Source of the DNA: Spongiibacter nanhainus
GTDB taxonomy: Bacteria; Pseudomonadota; Gammaproteobacteria; Pseudomonadales; Spongiibacteraceae
Length of the DNA: 64,000 nucleotides
Reading direction: 5' to 3'
NCBI RefSeq assembly: GCF_016132545.1
Contig: NZ_CP066167.1
Coordinates: 3,284,001-3,348,000 of the forward strand
The first letter of the stretch is position 1; every line of letters starts with the position of its first letter. Shown here piece after piece: positions 55,269 to 64,000 of the stretch. The position numbers and the translations under genes are program-made. A model generated the notes under the pieces. The model was not told the DNA's origin. It did no database searches and saw nothing but the letters and a program-made list of their open reading frames with translations.

Positions 55269-57517
55269 CTTACAACCTCAAGCCCATCGACTTTCTGGAA
55301 ACCCCGGGGCAGTTTGTGGCCGCGGCGCCCACGCTCACCCAGATAATGTTCCAACTCGGTCAATTTCATCGACAGATGGCGACGGCCCGACAGCACTTTG
55401 ATGCTATCGCCGGGACCCATGACCGCAACGGCCACCACGAACTCCTCCCGGTTAGCGACCCGGGCCGAGGGAATGCCAATCATCTTGTTACCCTTACCCC
55501 GGGCCATCTGCGGCAGATCAGCTGTGGGGAAGGCCAACATCCGGCCATCGGTGGTCACCGCCACCACATGGCTATCCTCAACCTGCTTTACTGCCACCGG
55601 CGGCAATACCTTGGCACCTTTGGGCAAGGTCAATGCGGCTTTACCCGCCTTATTCTTACTCTGTAGATCCCCCAGCTGGGCAATGAAACCGTAGCCGGCG
55701 TCGGAGGCCATCAAATACAGCGACTGATCAGTGCCCATCATCAGCCCTTCAAAGCTCACGCCTGAGGGCGGATTGATCCGCCCCGTCAATGGCTCGCCCT
55801 GGCCCCGGGCCGAAGGCAACGAGTGGGCCGCCACACTGTAGCTCCGTCCGGTACTGTCCAGCAGCACCACCGGCTGATTGGTCTTGCCTCTGGCAGATAA
55901 TTTATATCGGTCGCCGGACTTGTAATTCAGTGCCTCGGCGTCGATATCGTGACCTTTGGCCGCACGAATCCAACCCATCTGAGACAACACCACGGTGACC
56001 GGATCGGCAGAAACGATGTCCTCCTGGGCAAAGGCCTTAGCCTCGGTACGCGCTACCAGTGGAGAGCGCCGCTCGTCACCGAACTCTTCAGCAGTGGCCA
56101 GCAGCTCCTTGCGCACCAGAGTCTTCATCCGCCGGGTCGAACCCAGCGTCAACTCGATGCTGTCCCGCTCGGCGGCCAGATCTTCCTGTTCGCCACGAAT
56201 CTTCATCTCTTCGAGCTTTGCCAAATGGCGCAACTTCAACTCGAGAATGGCTTCAGCCTGCACATCGCTAAGCCCAAAACGCTCCATCAACACCGGCTTG
56301 GGCTTGTCTTCCTCGCGGATAATCGCGATCACCTCATCGATATTGAGGTAGGCGATCAATAAGCCATCAAGGACATGCAGTCGCTTGAGCACCTTGTCCA
56401 GCCGGAACTCCAGGCGGCGACGGGTGGTAGCAGTACGAAACTCCAGCCACTCGGTAAGGATGCGGTCCAGGCTTTTGACCTGGGGCCGACCGTCGATGCC
56501 AATCATATTGAGGTTGACCCGGTAACTGCGCTCCAGGTCTGTGGTGGCAAACAGGTGGTTCATTAAGGCCTCGAGGTCAACGCGGTTTGACCGCGGCACC
56601 ACCACCAACCGAGTCGGGTTCTCGTGATCGGATTCGTCCCGGAGGTCCACCACCATAGGCAGCTTTTTAGCCTGCATCTGCTGGGCGATCTGCTCCAGCA
56701 CCCGGGAGCCCGAGGTCTGGTGAGGCAGGGCGGTGATCACCACATCACCCTGCTCTTCCTGCCAAACGGCGCGCATTTTCAGCGATCCGCGCCCCGTTTC
56801 ATAGATGTTCCGCAGGTCTTCACTGGGGGTGACGATCTCCGCATCGGTCGGAAAATCCGGCCCCTTGATGTGTTCACACAAGGCCTGCACATCCGCCTTG
56901 GGTTCGTCCAGCAGGTGCACGCACGCGCTGACCACCTCCCGCAAGTTGTGGGGCGGAATATCGGTGGCCATGCCCACTGCAATCCCCGTGGTGCCGTTGA
57001 GCAGGATATTGGGCACTCGGGCCGGCAGCATCGCCGGCTCGTCGATGGCACCGTCAAAATTGGGCACCCAATCCACCGTGCCCTGACCCAGCTCGCTCAG
57101 TAACACTTCGGCGTAGTGAGTGAGTTTAGACTCGGTGTAACGCATTGCAGCGAAGGATTTGGGGTCGTCCGGTGAGCCCCAGTTGCCCTGGCCGTCTACC
57201 AACGGATAGCGATAGGAGAAGTCCTGGGACATCAATACCATCGCCTCGTAGACAGCACTGTCGCCGTGGGGGTGGAATTTACCGATCACATCCCCCACCG
57301 TGCGCGCTGACTTTTTGTACTTGGCGGTGGCCTTCAGGCCCAGCTCACTCATTGCATACACAATGCGACGCTGCACGGGCTTAAGCCCATCACTAATACT
57401 CGGCAGCGCACGATCGAGAATTACGTACATCGAATAATCGAGGTAAGCCTTCTCGGTATAGCGCTTTAGCGGGATTTGCTCGACACCATCGGCGCCGATC
57501 ACAACATGTTCAGACAT
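55262..57517 (-). CDS. parC: DNA topoisomerase IV subunit A
   Basis: ParC cuts and passes DNA in topoisomerase IV, separating daughter chromosomes. The 751 residues contain the winged-helix region with [20 protein letters not shown], where the Ser and Glu that change in quinolone resistance have wild-type identity, the catalytic Tyr in [15 protein letters not shown], and a C-terminal beta-pinwheel with repeats ([20 protein letters not shown]). It matches ParC in length, while GyrA is usually longer (850 or more). parE is not in the window. Confidence 0.95.
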   Translation of the reverse strand: MSEHVVIGADGVEQIPLKRYTEKAYLDYSMYVILDRALPSISDGLKPVQRRIVYAMSELGLKATAKYKKSARTVGDVIGKFHPHGDSAVYEAMVLMSQDFSYRYPLVDGQGNWGSPDDPKSFAAMRYTESKLTHYAEVLLSELGQGTVDWVPNFDGAIDEPAMLPARVPNILLNGTTGIAVGMATDIPPHNLREVVSACVHLLDEPKADVQALCEHIKGPDFPTDAEIVTPSEDLRNIYETGRGSLKMRAVWQEEQGDVVITALPHQTSGSRVLEQIAQQMQAKKLPMVVDLRDESDHENPTRLVVVPRSNRVDLEALMNHLFATTDLERSYRVNLNMIGIDGRPQVKSLDRILTEWLEFRTATTRRRLEFRLDKVLKRLHVLDGLLIAYLNIDEVIAIIREEDKPKPVLMERFGLSDVQAEAILELKLRHLAKLEEMKIRGEQEDLAAERDSIELTLGSTRRMKTLVRKELLATAEEFGDERRSPLVARTEAKAFAQEDIVSADPVTVVLSQMGWIRAAKGHDIDAEALNYKSGDRYKLSARGKTNQPVVLLDSTGRSYSVAAHSLPSARGQGEPLTGRINPPSGVSFEGLMMGTDQSLYLMASDAGYGFIAQLGDLQSKNKAGKAALTLPKGAKVLPPVAVKQVEDSHVVAVTTDGRMLAFPTADLPQMARGKGNKMIGIPSARVANREEFVVAVAVMGPGDSIKVLSGRRHLSMKLTELEHYLGERGRRGHKLPRGFQKVDGLEVVSS

Positions 57518-57666
57518 AGAGTAAGAATTCTTCTCGTGATGGTTATTACTTGATTCAGGGCCTATTTTCGCTGGCGAGATAGGCGAAATCCCAGTAGGGG
57601 TAATTACGAAGCGCCGACCCCGGCTCCTCCGCCCTATACTGCTCGGGCATACTTAGGAGAGACGAT

Positions 57667-57912
57667 ATGGCTGCTTCAAAAATCGTGGCTCTGTCTGATT
57701 ACCGCGAAGACAACGAGCAAATGCACATCGACGACATCAGCGCCCAGGCGTTCCTGTTTTTACAGGAACAAGCTCAGGAGCACAATCTTCCGATGCGCAA
57801 ATTGCTGCTGGAGCACCTGCTTGGCATCGCCAGCGTAGTCAAGGCGGTTGAGGGCCTGGATGAGGCCCAACACTGGCTGAGTGAAATCAGCAAAGAACTG
57901 GGTAGCGCCTAA
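57667..57912 (+). CDS. small acidic protein of unknown function
   Basis: An 81-residue protein, MAASKIVALSDYREDNEQ at the start, then a helical body (AFLFLQEQAQEHNLPMRKLL; EHLLGIASVVKAVEGLDEA). No signal peptide, Cys or known motif. GGAGA precedes the ATG by about 6 bases, and the codon use fits the neighbours. I do not recognise a family; the gene stands alone between parC and the next convergent gene. Confidence 0.6.
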   Translation: MAASKIVALSDYREDNEQMHIDDISAQAFLFLQEQAQEHNLPMRKLLLEHLLGIASVVKAVEGLDEAQHWLSEISKELGSA

Positions 57913-57950
57913 CTTGTAGTCAGTCACACCGGGCGTTCCACGCTGGGCGC

Positions 57951-58148
57951 TCAGTGCGCCTTGGTTTTGCGCGCGCCACAGCGCGCGCAAATGTACACCG
58001 TTACCAATTTCCCTGCCTTTACATCAAACTGTTTCGTCTTATCCACCCGCCACTTGTGATGCCCTTCCCGGCACAGCGTGTTGTTCTTAGACGAAGGCCG
58101 TCGGCCAAAAGGTACTACGTCTCCCACACCTTTACCCTCTTCACCCAC
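57951..58148 (-). CDS. small zinc-ribbon-like protein
   Basis: A 65-residue protein: a polar start with DVVPFGRRPSSKNNTLCREGHHKW, then KLVTVYICARCGARKTKAH. Cys and His residues (Cys-x3-His-His, then Cys-x2-Cys) could bind one zinc ion. I believe small proteins of this pattern are widespread in Pseudomonas relatives, without known function. The opposite-strand frame is poorer. It ends 38 bases from the convergent 57667 gene. Confidence 0.65.
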   Translation of the reverse strand: MGEEGKGVGDVVPFGRRPSSKNNTLCREGHHKWRVDKTKQFDVKAGKLVTVYICARCGARKTKAH

Positions 58149-58292
58149 ATCTGCTCCAGCACACCCACTAGCAACGCGTCAATCTGGCGATAAACCGCCT
58201 GGATCGGTACTATACGGCGCTTTCGATCGTAGTTCGAGCACTCGGCAAGGCACTGACCACCCGAGTCTCCCCCCTCTGGAGACACCGCGAAT

Positions 58293-58775
58293 ATGAACAT
58301 CGCAAACAATACCGTTGTCGCATTTTTCTATGAACTTCGCGACGGCGGCGGACAGCTACTAGAAGGGAATATCGGTGAAACACCAACCCTCTACCTGCAC
58401 GGCGCCAACAATATCATTCCCGGACTCGAAGAGGCCATGGCTGGGCGCCAGGCCGGCGACAGTTTTGAGGTGACGCTGCCACCCGAGCAAGCCTACGGAC
58501 TCGTGCAAGAAAACCAGCAACAGCGCATTCCTGCCAAATACCTGAAACACGAAGGCAAGCTCTCCCCGGGCAAGATCGTCCGCTTCAACACCGACCAGGG
58601 ACCGCGTACTGCAACTGTGGTCAAGGTGGGCAAATTCTCAGTGGATATCGATACCAACCACCCACTGGCGGGCAAAACCTTAACCTTCAGCATCACCATC
58701 GATAGTGTGCGGGAGGCGACCGACGAAGAGCGCCAGCACGGCCACGCCCACGGGGTTGGTGGGCATCAGCACTAG
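58293..58775 (+). CDS. slyD: FKBP-type peptidyl-prolyl isomerase SlyD
   Basis: SlyD is a cytoplasmic prolyl isomerase, chaperone and metal-binding protein. The 160 residues have the FKBP core split by the insert-in-flap domain: VVAFFYELRDGGGQLLEGN, YLHGANNIIPGLEEAMAG, then FEVTLPPEQAYG, GKIVRFNTDQG, and VDIDTNHPLAGKTLTFSITI. The C-terminal His-rich tail is short (HGHAHGVGGHQH), against about 45 residues in E. coli, so nickel storage is likely reduced. GGAGA precedes the ATG. Confidence 0.95.
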   Translation: MNIANNTVVAFFYELRDGGGQLLEGNIGETPTLYLHGANNIIPGLEEAMAGRQAGDSFEVTLPPEQAYGLVQENQQQRIPAKYLKHEGKLSPGKIVRFNTDQGPRTATVVKVGKFSVDIDTNHPLAGKTLTFSITIDSVREATDEERQHGHAHGVGGHQH

Positions 58776-58786
58776 GGCCTAGTCAC
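58771..58786. repeat. second short repeat copy at a convergent gene end
   Basis: ACTAGGGCCTAGTCAC shares 14 of 16 bases with the copy at 55245. Its core CTAGGGCCTAG is a palindrome that holds the TAG stop codons of slyD (58773-58775) and of the convergent hydrolase (58781-58779). Confidence 0.5.
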
Positions 58787-59684
58787 CCGCAGGAGCTGCC
58801 ACTGGCTGCCTGTCTTTCCAGCGCTCGGCGCCGCGGTGAATAAAATCCAACAGCGCCTGACGATTGTCGGGGCTGTTAAAGGTCTCGATATGCCCGCCGT
58901 CGTAACTCAGCAGCTGTTTAGGCTGCTGGGCCCGCTGGTACAGACGCTCCACATGCTGATAGCCGATCACCGGATCGCTGCGGCCGTGAATCAGCAACAG
59001 TGGCAACGGCGACAGGTCTGCAACCCGATCAATGAGGTCAAAGCCGTCGGGCATCGCCCGGGCGGCGGGGTACTGGAATAACCAGGTCAGCCAGTGCCTG
59101 GCCGCCACCTCCGCCGCAACTTGCGAAAACTCTGCAAACCCGGCGTCCAAAATAACACCCGCCAAATGACTGGATTCAGACTCCTGCAAGGCGTTGCCAA
59201 TGATGCTGGCACCGAGACTTTGTCCCAATGCAAACCAGGGGGTGTCAGTGGTAGCGGATCGCGCCTCGACGTCGGCGACCGCCAGGGTCATATCGGAGAC
59301 CGCGCCGGCGACACTGGGCACCCCCTCAGAGAGACCGTAGCCGCGGTAATCCACCAACATCACATTGATGCCGTATTGGGGCAGCCAGTAGACGCTGGCC
59401 AAGTGCGTGCTGATATTCTCGGCGTTGCCGTGGGCAAACAACACGGTTGCCTGGGGCTCACCTCTGGCGGGCAACCACCAGCCGTGGATTTTAAGTGCCC
59501 CTTCCTGCCCCTCTGTGGGGTGCTCAAATGTGACATCGCTGTAGTGCAGCCCCACATCCGCGGGCGTCCGCAGCAGCGTTTTCTGCGGATAAAAAAGCAT
59601 CGCCTCACAGCCCACCAGCGCGGGTGTGAGACAGAGGGCAAACAGGCAAACAAGCAGAGCGCGCTTGGTTTTGTTTCTCCTCAT
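58779..59684 (-). CDS. alpha/beta-hydrolase lipoprotein
   Basis: A 301-residue lipoprotein (RALLVCLFALCLTPALVGC, Cys about 26) with an alpha/beta-hydrolase fold: oxyanion region LFAHGNAENIS, VDYRGYGLSEG, nucleophile elbow ALGQSLGASIIG (Ser), then HGRSDPVIGYQH (Asp) and DGGHIETFN (His). It resembles the YfhR/BEM46-type hydrolases (family of serine aminopeptidase S33-like); substrate unknown. ATG at 59684 follows GAGGTGG; the frame also opens 25 codons earlier. It lies 26 bases after the DUF4105 gene on the same strand. Confidence 0.82.
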   Translation of the reverse strand: MRRNKTKRALLVCLFALCLTPALVGCEAMLFYPQKTLLRTPADVGLHYSDVTFEHPTEGQEGALKIHGWWLPARGEPQATVLFAHGNAENISTHLASVYWLPQYGINVMLVDYRGYGLSEGVPSVAGAVSDMTLAVADVEARSATTDTPWFALGQSLGASIIGNALQESESSHLAGVILDAGFAEFSQVAAEVAARHWLTWLFQYPAARAMPDGFDLIDRVADLSPLPLLLIHGRSDPVIGYQHVERLYQRAQQPKQLLSYDGGHIETFNSPDNRQALLDFIHRGAERWKDRQPVAAPAGD

Positions 59685-59710
59685 ACCCACCTCACCTAAC
59701 CGTCGGCCAG

Positions 59711-61522
59711 TTAAAAATACCGACGCCATGAAAGTGCTCCGCCGTGACTGTAGCCCCAAGGTTGATCGCGATACTCCAAGTCTAAACGAAGGGCACTGCG
59801 CTCGCTCACCGCCCGGTTGAGGGACAGGCCCACGGCGTGGCGAACGCCCTGAGACCCGAAGTCATACAGTGTCGTTTTAATCTCGGCCGCGTATCGCGCG
59901 CCCTGCCAGAGCTGCCCCAGCTCAATGCCGGGTGCGATTCGCCAGTCTTCAGGAAGCTCAGAATTATATTCCAAACGCCCGTTGGCCATGACAAAACTGG
60001 TGCCACCTAAGCGCGCCCAGCCGAGCCCACCGCCGGCGGTAAAATGCGCCACCAGGGGTTGCTCTGGGGCATCACTCAAACGCTCTACACCCGTCCCCAC
60101 CTGCCAACTGATTGGCGAGAAAAACCGGTCACGGGTAGACAAGGATCGAATACTAATAGGAGTAAAACGCTGCAAACGCAGACCTTCACGGTCCTGCCAG
60201 CGCAATACAATATCCCCCATGGTCAGGGTGGCGCCCTCCGGGTATCCCGACAGCGAGTCCAAGGCGTCGTGATAGCTGATACGCCAGTTAAGATCGAGAT
60301 ACTGGTCTGCCCCGTCTACACCGGCAGACAAGGCCAGCAAAGAGGTATCGTGACCACGGTCGGGACGTTGTGGGCGGGGCACCTCGGGAAAGGTCAAGTC
60401 GCCGGTAGACCTGGCGGCCCGGAGCAGTGACAAACTCCGCTGGGCGATTTCAGGATCCCGCTCCGCTTCGTTGTAGCGATAGCGCAAATAGCGATACGCC
60501 GCCAGCAGCACTCTCTGCTGATGCACCTCGGGTGCCTGCTGCATAAAGGCATCAATGGCCAGCTCCCCGTCCGCCAGGGCCTTGGCTTGTTTCTGCTCCC
60601 CGCGGCTCAAACCACCTAACAGGGTATCCAGCTCCAAGCGCCGGGACGGGCGGTAACCAATGTCGTAGACCATGCCGTCTAACACCACCTCTCTGACCGT
60701 ATCCACTGGCATTGCCGCGTATTCAAAGGGGCTGGTGAGATCGATGCCCGGCCTTGCCACCTCCAGCAATTCCAACAAACGATAGGAACAGTTCTCGTCA
60801 AAAAAGTAGTAGTCAAAGTTTACCTGGCGCAACTCCCAGGCGTGGCTGAGCAATCGATCAATCTCAGTGGCGGTGAGATTGAGGTGGTACTCCCACATAT
60901 CGCGATTTTCCAGGCGATTATATTCCTGAATCTTTTCGTAATAGGGCTGCAAACTAAACAGCCCTGGGTAACCCCCAAACAGCCCGCGGTAGATATAGAG
61001 CATATCCTGCTCCTCCGCGCCGATATTGGCACCAAAATTAAGGGCGTAGGAGAGAAAATCTGACTCGCCACGATCACCGGCGGGGTCGAGGCGCAAAAAC
61101 GTGTGGCCGTACATCGATGAAGGGCTGTTAAGGTAGCTCGATGCCAACACCAGGGATACTTCGGCGACATCCAGCTTTTGACGCCACTGCTGGTACTCAT
61201 CACACGGTGGCACTGCAACGTCGGTTAAATACCCCTGTTCCCGCAGCCAGTTATACCGGGCCGGGTAGCGACAGATAAGTTGCGGTTCTTCACGCAATCT
61301 TTCCAAGGTTGCCCGCAGTTCGCTGCGAGGTGAGTTGACGCCATCTTTAGCCAGGAAAAATCCAGCATCATCGACATAGCTTTTGCTGCCTTGAACATCA
61401 CCTTGTGTGGGAAAGTGAAGCAATGCCAGCCATTGCGGGTTAGATGCCAGGGCATCAATTTCTGTGGCGACAGCAGACGGCGCATACACCCACGTCAGCA
61501 GTAGCAATAAAACTCTGCGCAA
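59711..61522 (-). CDS. DUF4105 protein, Lnb-like periplasmic/outer-membrane protein
   Basis: A 603-residue protein with a signal peptide (RRVLLLLLTWVYAPSAVA). The DUF4105 domain (about 90-320), typical of the lipoprotein N-acyltransferase Lnb group, has SSYLNSPSSMYGHTFLRLDP (His) and FFDENCSYRLLELLE (Cys). The C-terminal half is beta-rich (LGWARLGGTSFVMANGRLEY; ALRLDLEYRDQPWGYSHG), suggesting a small barrel. The start is TTG at 61522, with AAGGA about 9 bases before. It follows a DUF3015 gene, a pairing common in gammaproteobacteria. An Lnb-type acyltransferase activity is inferred from the family only. Confidence 0.85.
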   Translation of the reverse strand: MRRVLLLLLTWVYAPSAVATEIDALASNPQWLALLHFPTQGDVQGSKSYVDDAGFFLAKDGVNSPRSELRATLERLREEPQLICRYPARYNWLREQGYLTDVAVPPCDEYQQWRQKLDVAEVSLVLASSYLNSPSSMYGHTFLRLDPAGDRGESDFLSYALNFGANIGAEEQDMLYIYRGLFGGYPGLFSLQPYYEKIQEYNRLENRDMWEYHLNLTATEIDRLLSHAWELRQVNFDYYFFDENCSYRLLELLEVARPGIDLTSPFEYAAMPVDTVREVVLDGMVYDIGYRPSRRLELDTLLGGLSRGEQKQAKALADGELAIDAFMQQAPEVHQQRVLLAAYRYLRYRYNEAERDPEIAQRSLSLLRAARSTGDLTFPEVPRPQRPDRGHDTSLLALSAGVDGADQYLDLNWRISYHDALDSLSGYPEGATLTMGDIVLRWQDREGLRLQRFTPISIRSLSTRDRFFSPISWQVGTGVERLSDAPEQPLVAHFTAGGGLGWARLGGTSFVMANGRLEYNSELPEDWRIAPGIELGQLWQGARYAAEIKTTLYDFGSQGVRHAVGLSLNRAVSERSALRLDLEYRDQPWGYSHGGALSWRRYF

Positions 61523-61554
61523 TGGAAAGTCCTTGAGATAAAAAAGTCCTTGGA

Positions 61555-61580
61555 TAAAAAAACGGCCCCGTGGGGCCGTA
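61555..61580 (-). terminator. intrinsic terminator after the DUF3015 gene
   Basis: ACGGCCCC (61562-61569) and GGGGCCGT (61572-61579) form a perfect 8-bp stem around 2 bases; the minus strand then has TTTTTT (61561-61556). It separates the DUF3015 gene from the DUF4105 gene, so expression of the latter depends on readthrough or a promoter inside. Confidence 0.85.
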
Positions 61581-61604
61581 TCGATCTAAAAAAGTACGCC
61601 CGAC

Positions 61605-62084
61605 TTAGGACACGTACTTAGACAGGCGGGCATCGCCTTTCATCAGAGATACGATGGAGTCCATAACGGTAGCCGCATCAACATCAGCAGAGGGGAACAG
61701 CGTGTCGAAGTTGCTGTGCAGTGTTTGCTTAAATACCGGACGATCCTGCTCGCTGATACCCATAGATACCGCAACTGCCGTCAGAGCTTCTCCATCACCA
61801 CGAGCAACATCTTCAGAGAACTCGTCCATGATCGCACCCACGTTGACCATTTCTTTGCCGCCATAGGTCAGAGTGCCATCTGAAGAGCAACCGTTGGTGC
61901 CAGAAGTCATACCAAAGGTAGCGTTACCAGACGTCCCGTTAGTCCATGAAGCCAGGAAGTGGGCGGGCAAACCAGATTGACCTGAGAACAGCATGTTTCC
62001 CCAGCCGCAGTTGGGGCCACCGGGGGCAACGGCGAAGGCGCTTGAGCTAGCGATAAAAGCAGAAGCAATAAGCAATTTTTTCAT
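61605..62084 (-). CDS. DUF3015 family exported protein
   Basis: A 159-residue periplasmic protein: signal peptide KKLLIASAFIASSSAFA, then the DUF3015 pattern PNCGWGNMLFSGQSGLPAHFLASWTNGTSGNATFGMTSGTNGC (two Cys that may form a disulfide), and a helical C-terminal part. GAGG precedes the ATG at 7 bases. Function is unknown; it precedes the DUF4105 gene but a strong terminator lies between them. Confidence 0.88.
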   Translation of the reverse strand: MKKLLIASAFIASSSAFAVAPGGPNCGWGNMLFSGQSGLPAHFLASWTNGTSGNATFGMTSGTNGCSSDGTLTYGGKEMVNVGAIMDEFSEDVARGDGEALTAVAVSMGISEQDRPVFKQTLHSNFDTLFPSADVDAATVMDSIVSLMKGDARLSKYVS

Positions 62085-62254
62085 GGTGAATCCTCTTTCG
62101 ATTGTTGTGATATTTCCTTAAACCGCAGGCTAAGACTACCACAAGCAAGTGACGTGTCTAGAGACGAAAACACCAGAGGGAAATGATAATTTTATGAAGG
62201 CTGCGATCATTGTGAGCGCAGTTAACTACTAATAAGGAGGGATAATTCAGGAGG

Positions 62255-62292
62255 AGTGAAGACCCCACGCAGTGACGATACACCGCGTGGGG
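62255..62292 (-). terminator. hairpin after pnp
   Basis: CCCCACGC (62263-62270) pairs with GCGTGGGG (62285-62292) across a 14-base loop, 10 bases after the pnp stop codon. The minus-strand bases that follow, TCTTCACTCC, form only a weak T-rich tail. Confidence 0.5.
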
Positions 62293-62301
62293 GGGAAGCG
62301 C

Positions 62302-64000
62302 TTATTCAGCCTCTGTGGCTGACGGCTCTTGATCAGCCGCTTCAGCAGCCGCTTCTTTCATGGACAGTTTGATCCGGCCGCGCTGATCGACATCCAGCAC
62401 TTTGACCTTCACTTCCTGACCTTCTTTCAGGTAGTCGTTGACATTCTCGACCCGCTCTTCAGAGATCTGAGAGATGTGCACCAGACCGTCTTTGCCGGGG
62501 AGAATGGTCACGAATGCACCGAAGTCGACGATGCGCGCCACAGTACCGGTATAGATCTCGCCTATTTCCGCCTCAGCAGTAATGGCAAGAATCCGGTCCA
62601 CGGCGGCGTCGCGAGATTCGGCGCTGGCGCCGTAAACCCGCACAGTGCCATCGTCTTCAATATCAATTTGCGCTTCGGTTTCTTCGCAGATGCTGCGAAT
62701 AGTCGCGCCGCCTTTACCGATAATGTCGCGAATCTTGTCGGCTTCCACCTTCATGATGTGCATGCTGGGTGCATTGTCCGACACGCCTTCACGGGATTGG
62801 GCGAGAACCTGATTCATCTGACCGAGGATATGCAGTCGCGCCTGTTGCGCCTGCTCCAGAGCGATTTCCATGATCTTCTGGGTAATACCCTCGATTTTGA
62901 TATCCATCTGCAGCGCAGTGATACCGTCGGCGGTACCGGCCACTTTAAAGTCCATATCGCCGAGGTGGTCTTCGTCACCCAGAATATCGGTCAACACGGC
63001 AAAGTTATCGCCGTCTTTCACCAGACCCATAGCGATACCGGCAACCGGTGCCTTCAGAGGCACACCCGCATCCATCAGCGACAGGCTACCCACGCAGACT
63101 GAGGCCATGGAGCTGGAACCGTTTGACTCAGTGATCTCAGAGACAACACGAATGGTGTAGGGGAACTCTTCAGCGCTGGGCAATACCGCAGCCAGACCGC
63201 GACGCGCCAGACGGCCGTGACCGATTTCACGACGCCCAGTGCCGCCCATACGACCACACTCGCCCACCGAGTAAGGGGGGAAATTGTAGTGCAGCATAAA
63301 GTTATCTTTGCGCTCGCCTTCCAGCGCGTCAATCAACTGCGCATCGCGAGTAGTACCCAAAGTGGCCACACCAATGGCCTGAGTCTCACCACGGGTAAAC
63401 AGCGCTGAACCGTGGGCGCTGTTAAGCATACCCACTTCTACAGCGATAGGGCGCACTGTACGGCTGTCGCGACCATCGATACGGGGCTCGCCGTTGAGAA
63501 TGCGCTGACGCACAATCTGCTTTTCCAGTTTGCCAAAGGCCGCTTTGACTTCGTCAGCGTCGAACTGCGGTGCATCGCCACTGGCCAACTGTGCCACAGC
63601 TTGCTCACGCAGCTCGCCAACTTTGGCGTAACGGGCCATTTTGTCAGTGATGCGATAGGCCTCACCCAGACCGTCTTTAATCTGTGCCGCTACCGCTTCA
63701 TTCAATGCGGTATTTTCCGGCTCGGGCTGCCATTCCCAAGCGGGTTTACTCGCCTCGGCAGCCAGCTCTTGGATGACCTTAACGACGGCTTGCATTTCCT
63801 GGTGGGCATACAACACCGCACCCAGCATTTGATCTTCGCTGAGCTGGTCCGCTTCGGACTCAACCATCAGTACCGCGTCCTGGGTACCGGCAACCACCAT
63901 ATCCAGCAGGCTGTCTTTCAACTGGGCGTAGCTGGGGTTAAGCAAATAGCCGTCCTGGGCGGTAAAGCCAACCCGAGCCGCGCCGATAGGACCGGCAAAG
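62302..64000 (-). CDS. pnp: polynucleotide phosphorylase (5' end beyond window)
   Basis: PNPase degrades RNA 3'-5' with phosphate and is part of the degradosome. The frame continues to the right edge ([20 protein letters not shown] is readable before the first internal ATG), so the first 140 or so residues of a protein of about 700 are missing. Visible are the second RNase PH core ([53 protein letters not shown]), the KH domain ([20 protein letters not shown]) and the S1 domain ([20 protein letters not shown]). The end is a short acidic tail. Confidence 0.97.
   Translation of the reverse strand, partial: FAGPIGAARVGFTAQDGYLLNPSYAQLKDSLLDMVVAGTQDAVLMVESEADQLSEDQMLGAVLYAHQEMQAVVKVIQELAAEASKPAWEWQPEPENTALNEAVAAQIKDGLGEAYRITDKMARYAKVGELREQAVAQLASGDAPQFDADEVKAAFGKLEKQIVRQRILNGEPRIDGRDSRTVRPIAVEVGMLNSAHGSALFTRGETQAIGVATLGTTRDAQLIDALEGERKDNFMLHYNFPPYSVGECGRMGGTGRREIGHGRLARRGLAAVLPSAEEFPYTIRVVSEITESNGSSSMASVCVGSLSLMDAGVPLKAPVAGIAMGLVKDGDNFAVLTDILGDEDHLGDMDFKVAGTADGITALQMDIKIEGITQKIMEIALEQAQQARLHILGQMNQVLAQSREGVSDNAPSMHIMKVEADKIRDIIGKGGATIRSICEETEAQIDIEDDGTVRVYGASAESRDAAVDRILAITAEAEIGEIYTGTVARIVDFGAFVTILPGKDGLVHISQISEERVENVNDYLKEGQEVKVKVLDVDQRGRIKLSMKEAAAEAADQEPSATEAE

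Overview
This window comes from the chromosome of a gammaproteobacterium. From sequence alone I would place it near the marine Cellvibrionales/Spongiibacter-like relatives of Pseudomonas, but I cannot name the genus. The main evidence is a long housekeeping backbone: rnr-rlmB-rpsF-rpsR-(membrane protein)-rplI-dnaB, purA-hisZ-hflC-hflK-hflX-hfq-miaA-mutL-amiB-tsaE-nnr, queG, orn, rsgA, a rhodanese, psd, the EF-P module, a PilZ protein with fimX, serB and parC. As I remember it, this follows the Pseudomonas aeruginosa PA4931-PA4964 region almost gene for gene. DNA is GC-rich in the backbone and clearly less so at about 23.3-27.8 kb.

Left part (0-11.8 kb): the 3' end of cmoB, a DUF1631-type protein, a PLP aminotransferase with an Lrp/AsnC regulator, then the minus-strand block from rnr to dnaB with a strong sigma70-type promoter before rpsF. 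A tRNA-Leu(CAG) gene with its own near-consensus promoter follows.

Accessory block (11.8-28.1 kb): this lies between tRNA-Leu and purA, two loci I recall as close together in Pseudomonas. It holds a membrane diguanylate cyclase, a crotonase, and a set of envelope and secreted genes. These are a lipoprotein fusing a parallel beta-helix to a diheme cytochrome domain; a three-gene operon of a lipoprotein metal-dependent hydrolase, a small cupredoxin-like protein and a polytopic membrane protein; a diheme oxidoreductase of the DUF1111/DHOR family; and a TonB-dependent receptor behind a second, beta-helix-type lipoprotein. Upstream of that last pair sit four 11-bp-phased Pho-box half-sites, then a 6-nt gap and a -10 hexamer, as I remember the E. 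coli pstS promoter. This suggests a phosphate-starvation uptake locus and is the most interesting signal in the window.

Right part (28.1-64 kb): purine and histidine metabolism (purA, hisZ), membrane quality control (hflKC), RNA chaperone and tRNA modification (hfq, miaA, tsaE, queG), mismatch repair (mutL with an endonuclease-type motif), cell-wall amidase, metabolite repair (nnr), phospholipid synthesis (psd), EF-P lysylation (epmA, efp, epmB), and c-di-GMP effectors (PilZ protein, FimX). serB, an Smp-like membrane protein, parC, slyD, an alpha/beta hydrolase lipoprotein, a DUF4105 (Lnb-like) protein, a DUF3015 protein and the 3' two-thirds of pnp complete the window. A 270-bp imperfect inverted-repeat element lies upstream of serB. 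Short pieces of the same sequence occur at two convergent gene ends, where they carry stop codons. I saw no CRISPR array, transposase, integrase or rRNA gene.
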